From JANNUT01 sp046331425 (GTDB lineage: Bacteria; Acidobacteriota; Polarisedimenticolia; J045): a stretch of 64,000 bases of DNA. The notes beneath the pieces are model-generated. The model was not told where the DNA came from and searched no databases. It was given only the letters and a program-made list of their open reading frames with translations. Location of the stretch: assembly GCA_046331425.1 (NCBI GenBank), contig JAXLQU010000012.1, forward strand, positions 62,001 through 126,000, written 5' to 3'. Position 1 is the stretch's first letter; the number at the start of each line of letters is the position of its first letter. Made by a program: the position numbers and the translations under genes. Of the stretch, positions 7,528 through 16,358 are shown piece after piece.

Positions 7528-9927
7528 ATGACGGTTCGGGAATTCCTTGATGTGCCACGGGCGCGCGAGGCCGCAGGGATATTCCTATTCGGGCTCGCCT
7601 TGCTGGTGATGCTGGCCCTCGGCTCGTATGCACCGAGCGATCCATCGTTTTTCGCCGCCACCGCACAGCCGTCGGCAAACTGGGCCGGTCCGATCGGGGC
7701 GCAGATCTCAGCGTTGCTTTACGAAACGGTCGGGCTCTCCGCTTGGTTCTTGCCGTTGATGCTGATTGCGGGAGCGCTGCGCCGATTGCGCATGACCACC
7801 GTCGAGATGCGTCCCTCCGCTGCGGTTGGGTTGACCATGGTCGCGGCCTCGACCGCGATCCTGCTCACGCTCCTCGTCGGAGAGATCCACCTGCGAGGAG
7901 CCACTCTCTATGCAGGCGGCGCGTTTGGAAAACTGTTCTCCGATCTGAGCAAGGCGGTCCTGAGCGAGATCGGTTCGATGGTCGTGATGTCGACGATTCT
8001 GCTCGCGGGGATGGCGCTCGCGGCGCGCTCATCGCTGGCCGAGAGTACCGCGGAAGCGGCCCGGATCGGCAAGCAGGTTCCGCGCTCTCTGTGGGGAGTC
8101 TTCGGTTCCGCACGCCCCAGGTTGCGATCGGTTTGGAGTTCGTTTTCGATGCCGCGCCTCCGCTGGCCTTGGCGCCGGTCGGCGGCTCCACTCGACGAGC
8201 CAGCGATTCGAGACGGGATCGGCAGATCCAAGCGCAGCAAACTCGAGTCGTCGGAAAACGAGGTGCCGGCACGCGCGCGCGCCGCTGTGGAGTCGGAAGT
8301 CGAGGACGAGCCGGATGATGAGGTCGAGCTCGCGCCACACACACGGCGCAAGCGGTCTGTTGCGAAGTCCGGCGACCAGGCGGTTTTGCCGGTCCATCTT
8401 CCGCCCCCCAGCAACGCGACCAAGCTGCCTCCCACGACGTTGCTATCACCCGCCGCTGAGAAGACGCAGGTCAATCGGCAGGAGGTGCTCGCAATCGCTC
8501 GGCAGATCGAGTCGCGCTGCGCCGAGTTCGCGGTCGATGGCCAGGTCTTGGAGATCCATCCCGGGCCGGTAGTGACGACCTTCGAGTTCCGACCCAACGC
8601 GGGGATCAAGCTCAATCGCATTACCAACCTGGCCGACGATCTGGCCTTGGCGCTCGAAGCCGAGAGCGTTCGCATCGAGAGAATCCCAGGACGGCCTACG
8701 GTTGGAATCGAGGTGCCGAATCGCCAACGCGAGAAGATTGCGCTGCGCGAGGTGCTCGAGTCGGAAGTATTCAAACGGCCGGGAGAGTTGTTGACGCTCG
8801 GTCTGGGCAAATCTCAAGAAGGCGACATCTTCGTAACGTCGCTGGCCAAGATGCCCCACCTCCTGATCGCCGGTTCGACCGGCGCCGGCAAGAGCGTGGG
8901 ACTGAATACGATCATCACCTCGATTCTGTATCGCGCACGACCCGACGAAGTGAAGTTCGTGATGATCGATCCGAAGATGCTGGAGTTGGGGCTGTACGAC
9001 GGAATCCCTCATCAACTGGTACCGGTCGTGACCGACATGAAACTGGCGGCCAACGCGTTGAAGTGGGCCGTCCGTGAAATGGAGCGGCGCTATCGATTGC
9101 TGGCCAGTTGCAATGTGCGCCATCTCGACGGCTTCAACCAACTGGTGCACGACAAGATCGATGTCGTTGAGCGCGCGATCCTGACCATCCCGCATCGCGC
9201 TCAACGCGACAAGTTCGAAGCCAAGCGACTGCCTTACATCGTGATCGTGGTCGACGAGCTGGCGGATCTTTTGATGACCACCGGCAACGAGACCGAAGAG
9301 TGCATTGCACGCCTGGCGCAGAAGGCGCGTGCGGTTGGAATTCACTTGGTGCTGGCCACACAGCGTCCGTCGGTCGACATCCTCACCGGCGCGATCAAGG
9401 CCAACTTCCCGGCGCGCATCGCGTTTCGGTGTGCTTCGAAGATCGATTCACGCACGATTCTCGATGCTTCCGGCTCCGAGCGGCTGTTGGGTGCCGGAGA
9501 CATGTTGTATCGCCCGCCGGGCAGTGCTCGCTTGATCCGCGTCCACGGTGCCTACATCTCCGAGGAAGAGGGACTGAACATCGTCACCTGGCTCAAGTCC
9601 CAGGCGCGATGCGAATACGACAAGTCGGTGCTGGAGGATCCGCAAGAAACCAACGAGGGCGGTGAGTCGGGCGAAGCTGGCGGCGGATTCAACGATCCGG
9701 TCTATCGGCAAGCGGTGCGACTCGTCGTGGCGACCGGCCAAGCGTCGACCTCGTTCTTGCAGCGCAAGATGCGCCTCGGATATTCGCGGGCCGCGCGAAT
9801 CGTCGACCAGATGGAAGAAGAAGGGATCGTCGGGCCGGCCGATGGCGCCAAGCCGCGACAGTTGATGGTCGGCCCTGAGTTTCTCGAGCGAATGGATCAA
9901 CAAGACGAGGACGGTCCGAGCGCGTGA
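7528..9927 (+). CDS. ftsK: DNA translocase FtsK/SpoIIIE
   Basis: A 799-residue septal DNA pump. Four N-terminal membrane segments (within 1-175) anchor it at the division site, followed by an Arg/Pro/acid-rich linker (about 180-310). The RecA-like motor has Walker A GSTGAGKS at 449-456 and Walker B VIVVDELADLLM at about 572-583. The C-terminal gamma winged helix (about 715-790) includes ASTSFLQRKMRLGYSRAARI, the KOPS-reading and XerD-activating domain in homologues. The gene starts 78 bp after uppP. I saw no strong SD. Its stop overlaps the next gene's GTG. Confidence 0.95.
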   Translation: MTVREFLDVPRAREAAGIFLFGLALLVMLALGSYAPSDPSFFAATAQPSANWAGPIGAQISALLYETVGLSAWFLPLMLIAGALRRLRMTTVEMRPSAAVGLTMVAASTAILLTLLVGEIHLRGATLYAGGAFGKLFSDLSKAVLSEIGSMVVMSTILLAGMALAARSSLAESTAEAARIGKQVPRSLWGVFGSARPRLRSVWSSFSMPRLRWPWRRSAAPLDEPAIRDGIGRSKRSKLESSENEVPARARAAVESEVEDEPDDEVELAPHTRRKRSVAKSGDQAVLPVHLPPPSNATKLPPTTLLSPAAEKTQVNRQEVLAIARQIESRCAEFAVDGQVLEIHPGPVVTTFEFRPNAGIKLNRITNLADDLALALEAESVRIERIPGRPTVGIEVPNRQREKIALREVLESEVFKRPGELLTLGLGKSQEGDIFVTSLAKMPHLLIAGSTGAGKSVGLNTIITSILYRARPDEVKFVMIDPKMLELGLYDGIPHQLVPVVTDMKLAANALKWAVREMERRYRLLASCNVRHLDGFNQLVHDKIDVVERAILTIPHRAQRDKFEAKRLPYIVIVVDELADLLMTTGNETEECIARLAQKARAVGIHLVLATQRPSVDILTGAIKANFPARIAFRCASKIDSRTILDASGSERLLGAGDMLYRPPGSARLIRVHGAYISEEEGLNIVTWLKSQARCEYDKSVLEDPQETNEGGESGEAGGGFNDPVYRQAVRLVVATGQASTSFLQRKMRLGYSRAARIVDQMEEEGIVGPADGAKPRQLMVGPEFLERMDQQDEDGPSA

Positions 9928-11486
9928 ACCGATCGGATTCGGCGGCTCCCTCCCGGCGATCGTTCATTCGTAGTGCGGCGGGCGTCGCTGCTGCCGCAGC
10001 ACTCACACGATGCGGTGGCCGATCCAACTCGGAGCGCCCGAATCTTCTGATCGTGATGGTCGATGAACATGCGGCTGCGGTGGCCGGCTGCTATGGCGAC
10101 CCGATCGCGGTGACACCGCACCTGGATCAACTGGCCCACGAAGGGATCAAGTTCGAGACCTGCTACACCAACAGCCCCGTGTGTGGCCCTGCACGCGAGT
10201 CGTTCCTGTCGGGCCGCTGGATCAGCCAGACCGGTGTGTGGGGCAACAGTTGTTGGCTCCCCTCCCCCGACACCCCGACATTCACGTCGGCCCTCGCGGC
10301 GGCCGGCTATGACGTTGTGTTGTCGGGGAAGATGCACTTGGATCGCACTCGCCGCTACGGCATGCGTGAGCTCTGGCCGTCGCATGCCAACCGATTTTTC
10401 AAGAGCGGCAAAGGCCTGCGGCTCGGTCCTGAAGCGCTGTCGGTGCCGTCGCCGCTGTGGCACAAGCGAGCCGCCAACTTCCGAAGCGGCGAGGACTCGG
10501 TCGTATTGCGACACGATCGAACGGCGGTCGACGCCGCCGCCGATTTCCTCGCCTCGCGGCGGAGTGGAGATCCGCCCTTTTGTTTGATCGTCGGCTTGAT
10601 CGCGCCTCATTTCCCGCTGGTTGTTCCGGAACGATGGCTGACACGATTTCGTGGGCGAGTCCCGGCTCCGAATGTTCCGCCCGGTTATCTCCAGACGCTG
10701 CCGCTCAACTATCGGTTGTATCGCGCCGCTCTCGGTCCCACCGACGACGATCAGACGAACACGACGTTGGGTCGCGAATGCTACTGGGGCCTGGTCGGTT
10801 GGATGGATGAGCAACTCGGCCGCTTACTCGCGGCCTGTGATCGATCTCCCGTCAGTCATCAGACAGCCGTGATCTACACCGCGGATCACGGCGAGAACAA
10901 GGGCGATCACGGCATGTGGTGGAAGGGCGCGATGTTCGACAGCGCGACCCGCGTCCCGCTGATCGTTCGCTGGCCACAGCGGTGGAAGGGCGATCAACGC
11001 AGGCTCGGCACCACGAGCCTGATCGACGTCACCGCGACGGTAGCCGAGTTGGGAGGTATCGCGGACGGTGGGTTTGCGGCACAGGGTAGCTCGCTCGTTC
11101 CCTGGCTCGACGACTCGACGCACACCTGGAAGGACAGCGCGGTTTCCGAGTACTACGGACACTACGTCGCATCGGGATTCACGATGCTGCGCGACGGCGA
11201 GTGGAAGTATGTGTACCACGCACGACGTGACGCGCAGTCCGAACCGGAGAGAGAGCTGTATCGACTCGACGAGGATCCGAGCGAGCTCACCAACCTCGCG
11301 CACCAAGCCGATGCGGCGCCGACGGTCGAGCAACTCCATCAGAAACTGGTGACCGCCTTGGGTCGCGACCCAGAACAGATCGAAGCGCTCTGTCGTCGCG
11401 AGATCGCGGTTGGCTATCAGCGAGCTCCCGACCCGGAAGCGTTGGGACCCGACAGCAGCCCAGACCGCGAAGAAGGTCTGGACTAG
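9924..11486 (+). CDS. Tat-exported arylsulfatase-family sulfatase
   Basis: A 520-residue type I sulfatase. It begins with a twin-arginine signal (RRSFIRSAAGVAAAAALT), so it is probably exported folded. The metal site begins at NLLIVMVDEHAA, and Cys87 in VCGPARESF forms the CxPxR motif whose Cys is converted to formylglycine. Distal elements are TADHGENKGDHGMWWKG and a C-terminal 'YRLDEDPSELTNLA', close to choline-sulfatase and related bacterial sulfatases. It is the only sulfatase-fold protein here with the canonical formylglycine motif. The substrate cannot be read from sequence. The GTG start overlaps the ftsK stop, and the 3' end overlaps rnc tail-to-tail at a shared CTAG. Confidence 0.88.
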   Translation: MNRSDSAAPSRRSFIRSAAGVAAAAALTRCGGRSNSERPNLLIVMVDEHAAAVAGCYGDPIAVTPHLDQLAHEGIKFETCYTNSPVCGPARESFLSGRWISQTGVWGNSCWLPSPDTPTFTSALAAAGYDVVLSGKMHLDRTRRYGMRELWPSHANRFFKSGKGLRLGPEALSVPSPLWHKRAANFRSGEDSVVLRHDRTAVDAAADFLASRRSGDPPFCLIVGLIAPHFPLVVPERWLTRFRGRVPAPNVPPGYLQTLPLNYRLYRAALGPTDDDQTNTTLGRECYWGLVGWMDEQLGRLLAACDRSPVSHQTAVIYTADHGENKGDHGMWWKGAMFDSATRVPLIVRWPQRWKGDQRRLGTTSLIDVTATVAELGGIADGGFAAQGSSLVPWLDDSTHTWKDSAVSEYYGHYVASGFTMLRDGEWKYVYHARRDAQSEPERELYRLDEDPSELTNLAHQADAAPTVEQLHQKLVTALGRDPEQIEALCRREIAVGYQRAPDPEALGPDSSPDREEGLD

Positions 11487-12202
11487 TCGCTCGGAGACTC
11501 CTGGAGTTTGGCCAGCGCGATCGCAGCCGCAGCCTGCTCTGCGCGCTTCTTGGAACTGCCGTGTCCGACGCCGTACAGTTCGGAGCGGATCCAAACTTCC
11601 ACCACGAATTCGCGCGCATGATCGGGTCCGTGTGATTCCACCACGCGATATTCCGGCAACGGCCAGCCGCGAGCTTGGACGCACTCCTGAAGCTCTGTCT
11701 TGGGATCGGTGTTGGTATTGCTCCGCGTTCCCGAGGACTTGATCCGTGCCGTGAACACTCGATTGACGATGGCTCGCGCGGCGCGGACACCACCATCCAA
11801 AAACACGGCGCCCAGAACTGCCTCGAATGCATCGGCCAGGAGGGTGATCTTGTGGCGTCCGCCGCTTCGCTCTTCACCCTTGCCCAGCAGCAAACAACTG
11901 CCCAAGGACATCTGCTCGGCCTCACGGGCCAGGCTTCGCGTGTTCACCAACAACGCGCGCAGCCGGGTCATGCTCCCTTCGCTCAGCTCCCCTCGCAGAC
12001 GAACGATCCGCTCGGCAACCAACATGCCGAGCACCGCATCGCCGAGGAATTCGAGCGGTTCATTGTTCGTCGGAGACCCGTTCTCGTGCGCGAACGACGT
12101 GTGCGTCAGCGCTTGTCGCAACAGCTCACGGTCCGTGAACGAGTACACCAGAGCTTCTTCCACTCGATCGAGACATTTCTCGAAGTTTTCGCGACGCCGC
12201 AC
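11483..12202 (-). CDS. rnc: Ribonuclease III
   Basis: A 239-residue double-stranded-RNA endonuclease for rRNA processing and RNA decay. The signature NNEPLEFLGDAVLG sits at 46-59 with catalytic Glu51 and Asp55, and a second acidic cluster follows in ADAFEAVLGAVFLD. A C-terminal dsRNA-binding domain (about 165-233) ends with SSKKRAEQAAAAIAL. I chose GTG at 12202 because GAGGAGGG lies a few bases upstream. The frame extends 25 codons further but that stretch is a low-complexity Arg/Gln/Pro run. Its stop shares bases with the convergent sulfatase stop. Confidence 0.95.
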   Translation of the reverse strand: MRRRENFEKCLDRVEEALVYSFTDRELLRQALTHTSFAHENGSPTNNEPLEFLGDAVLGMLVAERIVRLRGELSEGSMTRLRALLVNTRSLAREAEQMSLGSCLLLGKGEERSGGRHKITLLADAFEAVLGAVFLDGGVRAARAIVNRVFTARIKSSGTRSNTNTDPKTELQECVQARGWPLPEYRVVESHGPDHAREFVVEVWIRSELYGVGHGSSKKRAEQAAAAIALAKLQESPSD

Positions 12203-12321
12203 GCGCCCCCTCCTCTCGCGTCGGGCCTCAAGCCGACCTTGTGTCGGGCCTGTAGGTTGAGCGAGTTTAGCACGCACTTTTTTTGTGCCAGGTCAGGTGC
12301 GGTGCAGTAGCTTATCGTTCG

Positions 12322-13236
12322 ATGCGTCGATCGATCGTCGCGGCCTGTCTGCTCACCTCGGTGTCATGCACCGGTCGGCAGGCGATTGCGCCGGCCACCA
12401 CGAATTGGCCTGAGTTGCCGGCCGGCACGAAAGCGGTGCTCTTGGTGACAGGTGGCGATGCCGGCTTCTGGAAACCGCAGGGGTGCAACCAAGGGGCGGG
12501 CGGCGCCCAATACCGCCCTGCGTTGGATCGCTGGCTGGCGCAGCAGCATCCCGAGATCGAGCGCGTCTGGCTCTCCACCGGGAATACAGTCGATGTCGGG
12601 GAGGAATCGGTTGAATCACCCGAGTCGATGCTCCGACGCCTGCGCGATGTGCCGTATCGCGCGATCGCAGTCGGGAGCGCGGAGCTTGCTCACCTGCCGT
12701 TGGAACGGCTGCTCGCACTTCAACGCGATGAAAAAGTACCGCTGTTGTCGAGTCATCTGTTCGATCGCGATGCCATGGAACCGTTGTTCCCGTCGGAACT
12801 CACCTTGAACCTGGCTGGCGGGAGATGGGTGGTTCTAGCACTCGGCCCCGACCGGCGCGATTGGCAGCAAACGGTCCAAGGGCACGGAACGATCGTGACC
12901 GTCGACTCGGTCGACGCCATTTCTGCGCGCGTCGGCGCAGCAAGAGCAGCTGGCGAGCACGTACTGCTGCTTTCCAATCTTCCGCAGGGCGATGTCGACC
13001 GCGTCACCCGACGTGTCACCGGGGTGGATCTGATCGTCGCCACGGACGGATCTGTCGCCTTCGAAACACCGCGCGATATGAATGGGACCGCATCGCTGTG
13101 GCTGGGAGTGACCGGGTTGCGATTGGGCCGCGTCGCCATTGGCGACGGTGGGCGTGTGCTCGCTGTCGAGTCGCTTGTCGTGCGCTCGCCATTCCCTGTC
13201 GACCCGACTGTCGATGGGACGCTCCAGCGCCACTAA
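12322..13236 (+). CDS. Putative lipoprotein, divergent metallophosphoesterase-like
   Basis: A 304-residue protein starting with a short lipoprotein-type signal (MRRSIVAACLLTSVSC). It resembles the N-terminal domain of UshA/5'-nucleotidase-type phosphoesterases: LLVTGGDAGFWKPQGC near the start, a later STGNTVDVG and YRAIAVGSAEL echo the 'D.G....G...A.G.H' organisation. The standard metal-binding DxH and GNHE motifs are not evident, so enzymatic activity is doubtful. It is divergent from rnc and its stop abuts the stop of the convergent GT-C gene (TAACTAG). Function unknown; the family link is tentative. Confidence 0.6.
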   Translation: MRRSIVAACLLTSVSCTGRQAIAPATTNWPELPAGTKAVLLVTGGDAGFWKPQGCNQGAGGAQYRPALDRWLAQQHPEIERVWLSTGNTVDVGEESVESPESMLRRLRDVPYRAIAVGSAELAHLPLERLLALQRDEKVPLLSSHLFDRDAMEPLFPSELTLNLAGGRWVVLALGPDRRDWQQTVQGHGTIVTVDSVDAISARVGAARAAGEHVLLLSNLPQGDVDRVTRRVTGVDLIVATDGSVAFETPRDMNGTASLWLGVTGLRLGRVAIGDGGRVLAVESLVVRSPFPVDPTVDGTLQRH

Positions 13237-14913
13237 CTAGGGCCCATCCTCCGGACGGGTCGGAAGGTCGGAAGGATCGACCTGCGCCGAAGCCGACCAC
13301 ACGCGCGACTCGCAGTCGCGAATCGCGGCTTCGGTCAGTGGGGTCTGGCGCGGAGAAATCGTCACGCGTCCCGCTTGAACCTGAACATTCGGTTTGAAAC
13401 AGTCGATGTATCCAGCGGGCGGTATGCGGTCGTGCGCCATCGCTCGCGTGATCGAGGCGGGTGGCGGGTTGTTGGCGATGACGCGATCGTTGAGGCCGTT
13501 GCGATCCAGGATCACCACATGAGGAAGCGTCCACGCCGGAATACCAACCGCCGACAAGGCGATCACCGGATAGTCGGTTCCCTCGATCAAGATTCCCTGC
13601 TCACGAGCGGGAAAGCGTTTGGCGAAGAACAGGCTGAATTGCTTGTGCTCTTGATGTCGCCGGCAATCACCACGATCGATCAACCAGCGTTGCGCTTGAT
13701 CGAACCATTCGACGTAGCTTCGAAATGGCGGCGGGAACGCAGGGGCGACAGCCACCTTCATGCGGAACGTCTCTTTGCGCGAGAGCAACGGCTGACTCAG
13801 GTACCAATGCGTCCAGGGGATCGGCCAGGACAGGGCTAGGCCGACCAGGGCCACGCACCATGTCCGTCGCACGGGCCACTGCAGGCGCTCGAGCGCCCAC
13901 GCGAACGTCAACCACAGGCCAGGGATCCACGCGCTATAGACGCGATACTCGAAGTGATCGCCGCCCACGATCCAGGTGTAATAAGAAACGTGTACCAGGA
14001 TCACCGCGAGCGCTGCGCACAACCCGATGCTCCAGCGCGCCTCCCGCCGCGAGCGCCACAACGCGCAGAGCACCACCACGCCCCAGATCCACAGCGAATA
14101 CTCGAGCACGAAGCTCAGCAGATAGAGCGCGCCCCCCTGCGGCCAGGGCCCCACCGATTTGGCGCGAAACGTGTTTGGCAACCAGTCACCATACGTAGCG
14201 CGCCGCCAGATCAGATGCGCGAACAACATCAGCAGCGGCAACGCAAGCGACAACTTCTGCCACGCACGTGGTGCACACTCGAAACCGCGTGTGCGCCACG
14301 ACCACACCAAGAGCGCGACGGTCGCGATCACTGCGAGCCAACCGTCCGGCCGGGCGAGTGCGGCCAACATCGCGCTCCAAGTCAGCACGCTCGCCCAGCG
14401 TGACGAGTGTGGCCGCAGCGCGATCGTCGCCGCGATCCAGACCCACAGCAGCAGATTGAACAAGGCGGTTTCGAGGCCGGAACTGGTCCACGCCAAGAAG
14501 GTTCGATTGGTCAGCGTACCCACCAGAAGCCAGGCCAACCACCCGAGGCGATGTCGTTGCAGGCTGCCGCTCGCAGACAGCCGCAGCAGAATCCAAGACA
14601 CCACCACAAGCTCGAGCCCGCTACAGAACAACGAGACGAGGTTCGCGGTTTCGGGCGGCGAACTGCCGGTGATGCGCCACAGACCGTCGAGCAAGACCAC
14701 CCAGAGAAAACTGGTGTACCCCTCGACCGGTTGAAATGGCGGCGGATTCCAGGTGTAGCCGAGGCCAAGCTGGGCATTCGAGATGTAGCGAAACGCGATG
14801 AAGGCATCGTCGGTGAGAAACCAGAACAGATTCCAACCAGCGACGAGCGCCGCGCCCGCGACGACGGCGATCAGAGCCAACGCAACGCGTCGACTCCCTT
14901 TGGGCTCGCTCAC
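13237..14913 (-). CDS. GT-C fold membrane glycosyltransferase-like protein
   Basis: A 558-residue polytopic protein with about ten membrane segments in the N-terminal 400 residues. The acidic pair Asp35-Asp36 in LTDDAFIAFRYISNAQ on the first extracytoplasmic loop, followed by VEGYTSFLWVVLL, is typical of polyprenyl-phosphate-sugar-dependent GT-C transferases (ArnT, AftB and bacterial mannosyltransferase types). The C-terminal domain is soluble and presumably periplasmic. It is a paralogue of the protein at 16355-17890. The GTG start overlaps the stop of the sulfatase-fold gene upstream, making it the last gene of a four-gene coupled set. It probably transfers a sugar to a surface glycan or protein; donor and acceptor unknown. 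Confidence 0.8.
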   Translation of the reverse strand: MSEPKGSRRVALALIAVVAGAALVAGWNLFWFLTDDAFIAFRYISNAQLGLGYTWNPPPFQPVEGYTSFLWVVLLDGLWRITGSSPPETANLVSLFCSGLELVVVSWILLRLSASGSLQRHRLGWLAWLLVGTLTNRTFLAWTSSGLETALFNLLLWVWIAATIALRPHSSRWASVLTWSAMLAALARPDGWLAVIATVALLVWSWRTRGFECAPRAWQKLSLALPLLMLFAHLIWRRATYGDWLPNTFRAKSVGPWPQGGALYLLSFVLEYSLWIWGVVVLCALWRSRREARWSIGLCAALAVILVHVSYYTWIVGGDHFEYRVYSAWIPGLWLTFAWALERLQWPVRRTWCVALVGLALSWPIPWTHWYLSQPLLSRKETFRMKVAVAPAFPPPFRSYVEWFDQAQRWLIDRGDCRRHQEHKQFSLFFAKRFPAREQGILIEGTDYPVIALSAVGIPAWTLPHVVILDRNGLNDRVIANNPPPASITRAMAHDRIPPAGYIDCFKPNVQVQAGRVTISPRQTPLTEAAIRDCESRVWSASAQVDPSDLPTRPEDGP

Positions 14914-16358
14914 GGAAAGCAGCGCCGCGCCCCCTCTTCGGGGCAAGGGGAGGATTCCGCATCACCGAGCAGATCGCGCCGTTTGGTATCGGGCGCTTGA
15001 ACGCACACGACCTCCGTCTTACCGTCGGCGCCGGTCTGCCCCACGTAGCCGAGCGTTCTCAGCGCCGACTCGATCCCCTCCACGACCTCGGGTGCTAGCG
15101 AGGCACGCGGGATCTTCCAGCTCGCGATCTCATCCATCCGTTTTTGAAGCGAGGCGTTCATGGCAGCTACACGGGCCGGATCCTGCGCGGCCAGGTCGTT
15201 GGTTTCGCCAGGATCGGCTTGCAGGTCGAACAACTCTCGCCGACAGGTTCGATGCTCGAGAACCAACTTGAAACGCGCTTCATGCAGCGAGGTAAAGCAC
15301 CCTTGCCGCAGTGTCTGCGCCAACACCGCGGTACCGGCACCGCTTGGAGGACTCGACGGTGCGAGTGGAAGCGCCGGCTCGCGCCCGAAGTTGTCGGCGG
15401 CCTTGACACCGGCGAGCTGCAAGAGTGTTCGACCCAGACTGGCGGTCGTGACGAGATCATCCCGCCGACCAGGAGCAATCTCGCCAGGCCAATTCAGGAA
15501 CATCGGCACGTGAATCAACGTTTCGTCGACGCGGTTGGTGTGGCCAAGCCAACCGTGTTCTTGGAACGACTCACCGTGGTCGGCCAACACCGCAAGGACC
15601 ACCGACTTGTTGTCACGCAGTTGTCGGAGGCGATCGACCATTTGCCCGACTTGCGTATCGGTGAACAGATTCTCCCCTTCGTATTGTCCTTTCAACCACT
15701 GCGCCTCGGGTGGTGTCATCGGTTGCTTGACCCACTTCAAGCACTGCACATCTTCGTTTTTTGGGCGCTGCCCCTGCTCGAACGTCGTGTTGTAGGGAGG
15801 TGGCGGCAGGTAGTTGTAGTGCGGATCCCACAAATGCACCCAGATGAAGAACGGCTGATCTTTCCAACTCTCGATCCGCGCCAACACCTTGCTCGTCAGT
15901 TCGGGCGACGAAAGCGTGTCGTGCCCGTAGTTCGAAAAATCGTACAGATCGAATCCGCGTTCGAAGCCGTACTCGGCTCGCAAGGTTGCGGCCGGCACGA
16001 ATGCCGCCGTCTTGTATCCCGCGGCCTTGAACTGCTCGGCCAGGGTAGGAACGCTGCTCGACAGGGCTCGATCGTGCTCTTCCACGCCATGGGCCAAGGC
16101 TGGAAGCCCGGTGTTGAGCGAGATCAACGCCGGCGTCGTCCACGGAGCGGGCGAAATCGCGTGGCTGAAAACCAACGACTCTTGGGCCAGCGCCGACAGT
16201 CGCGGTGTGATCGGCTTGCCGTTGAACTGCGCGTCGAGCTGGTCGGCGCGGAGCGAATCGATCGAGATGATCAAAACCGACGGCGGTTTGCGGGCGCACC
16301 CGATCATCAGGCCGAGCAGGCCGACCAGGATGGCTCTTCGCACGATGAAAGGGTTCAC
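14910..16358 (-). CDS. Sulfatase-fold lipoprotein with Thr at the nucleophile position
   Basis: A 482-residue alkaline-phosphatase-superfamily protein anchored by a lipobox (LMIGC, Cys21). The metal-site strand VLIISIDSLRAD places Asp34, and LADHGESFQEHGW provides the distal metal ligands. Where sulfatases have C/S-x-P-x-R it reads APWTTPALISLNTG, so Thr74 aligns with the nucleophile and the Arg is missing. Thr nucleophiles are known in phosphotransferases and phosphodiesterases of this fold (LtaS, EptA, NPP). A phospho-group enzyme is therefore more plausible than a sulfatase. The C-terminus carries ALRTLGYVGQ. It is coupled by GTGA on both sides to the GT-C genes. Confidence 0.8.
   Translation of the reverse strand: MNPFIVRRAILVGLLGLMIGCARKPPSVLIISIDSLRADQLDAQFNGKPITPRLSALAQESLVFSHAISPAPWTTPALISLNTGLPALAHGVEEHDRALSSSVPTLAEQFKAAGYKTAAFVPAATLRAEYGFERGFDLYDFSNYGHDTLSSPELTSKVLARIESWKDQPFFIWVHLWDPHYNYLPPPPYNTTFEQGQRPKNEDVQCLKWVKQPMTPPEAQWLKGQYEGENLFTDTQVGQMVDRLRQLRDNKSVVLAVLADHGESFQEHGWLGHTNRVDETLIHVPMFLNWPGEIAPGRRDDLVTTASLGRTLLQLAGVKAADNFGREPALPLAPSSPPSGAGTAVLAQTLRQGCFTSLHEARFKLVLEHRTCRRELFDLQADPGETNDLAAQDPARVAAMNASLQKRMDEIASWKIPRASLAPEVVEGIESALRTLGYVGQTGADGKTEVVCVQAPDTKRRDLLGDAESSPCPEEGARRCFP

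Noticed and set aside
11483..11486. Shared CTAG at the sulfatase/rnc ends (also at 41443-41446) as a regulatory element
   Set aside because: CTAG is its own reverse complement, so two tail-to-tail TAG stops fit it by chance; no further symmetry is present.
12203..12321. T-rich stretch and short GCAC/GTGC repeat between rnc and the lipoprotein gene as a terminator
   Set aside because: The region lies between divergent gene starts, where no transcript should end; more likely promoter spacer.
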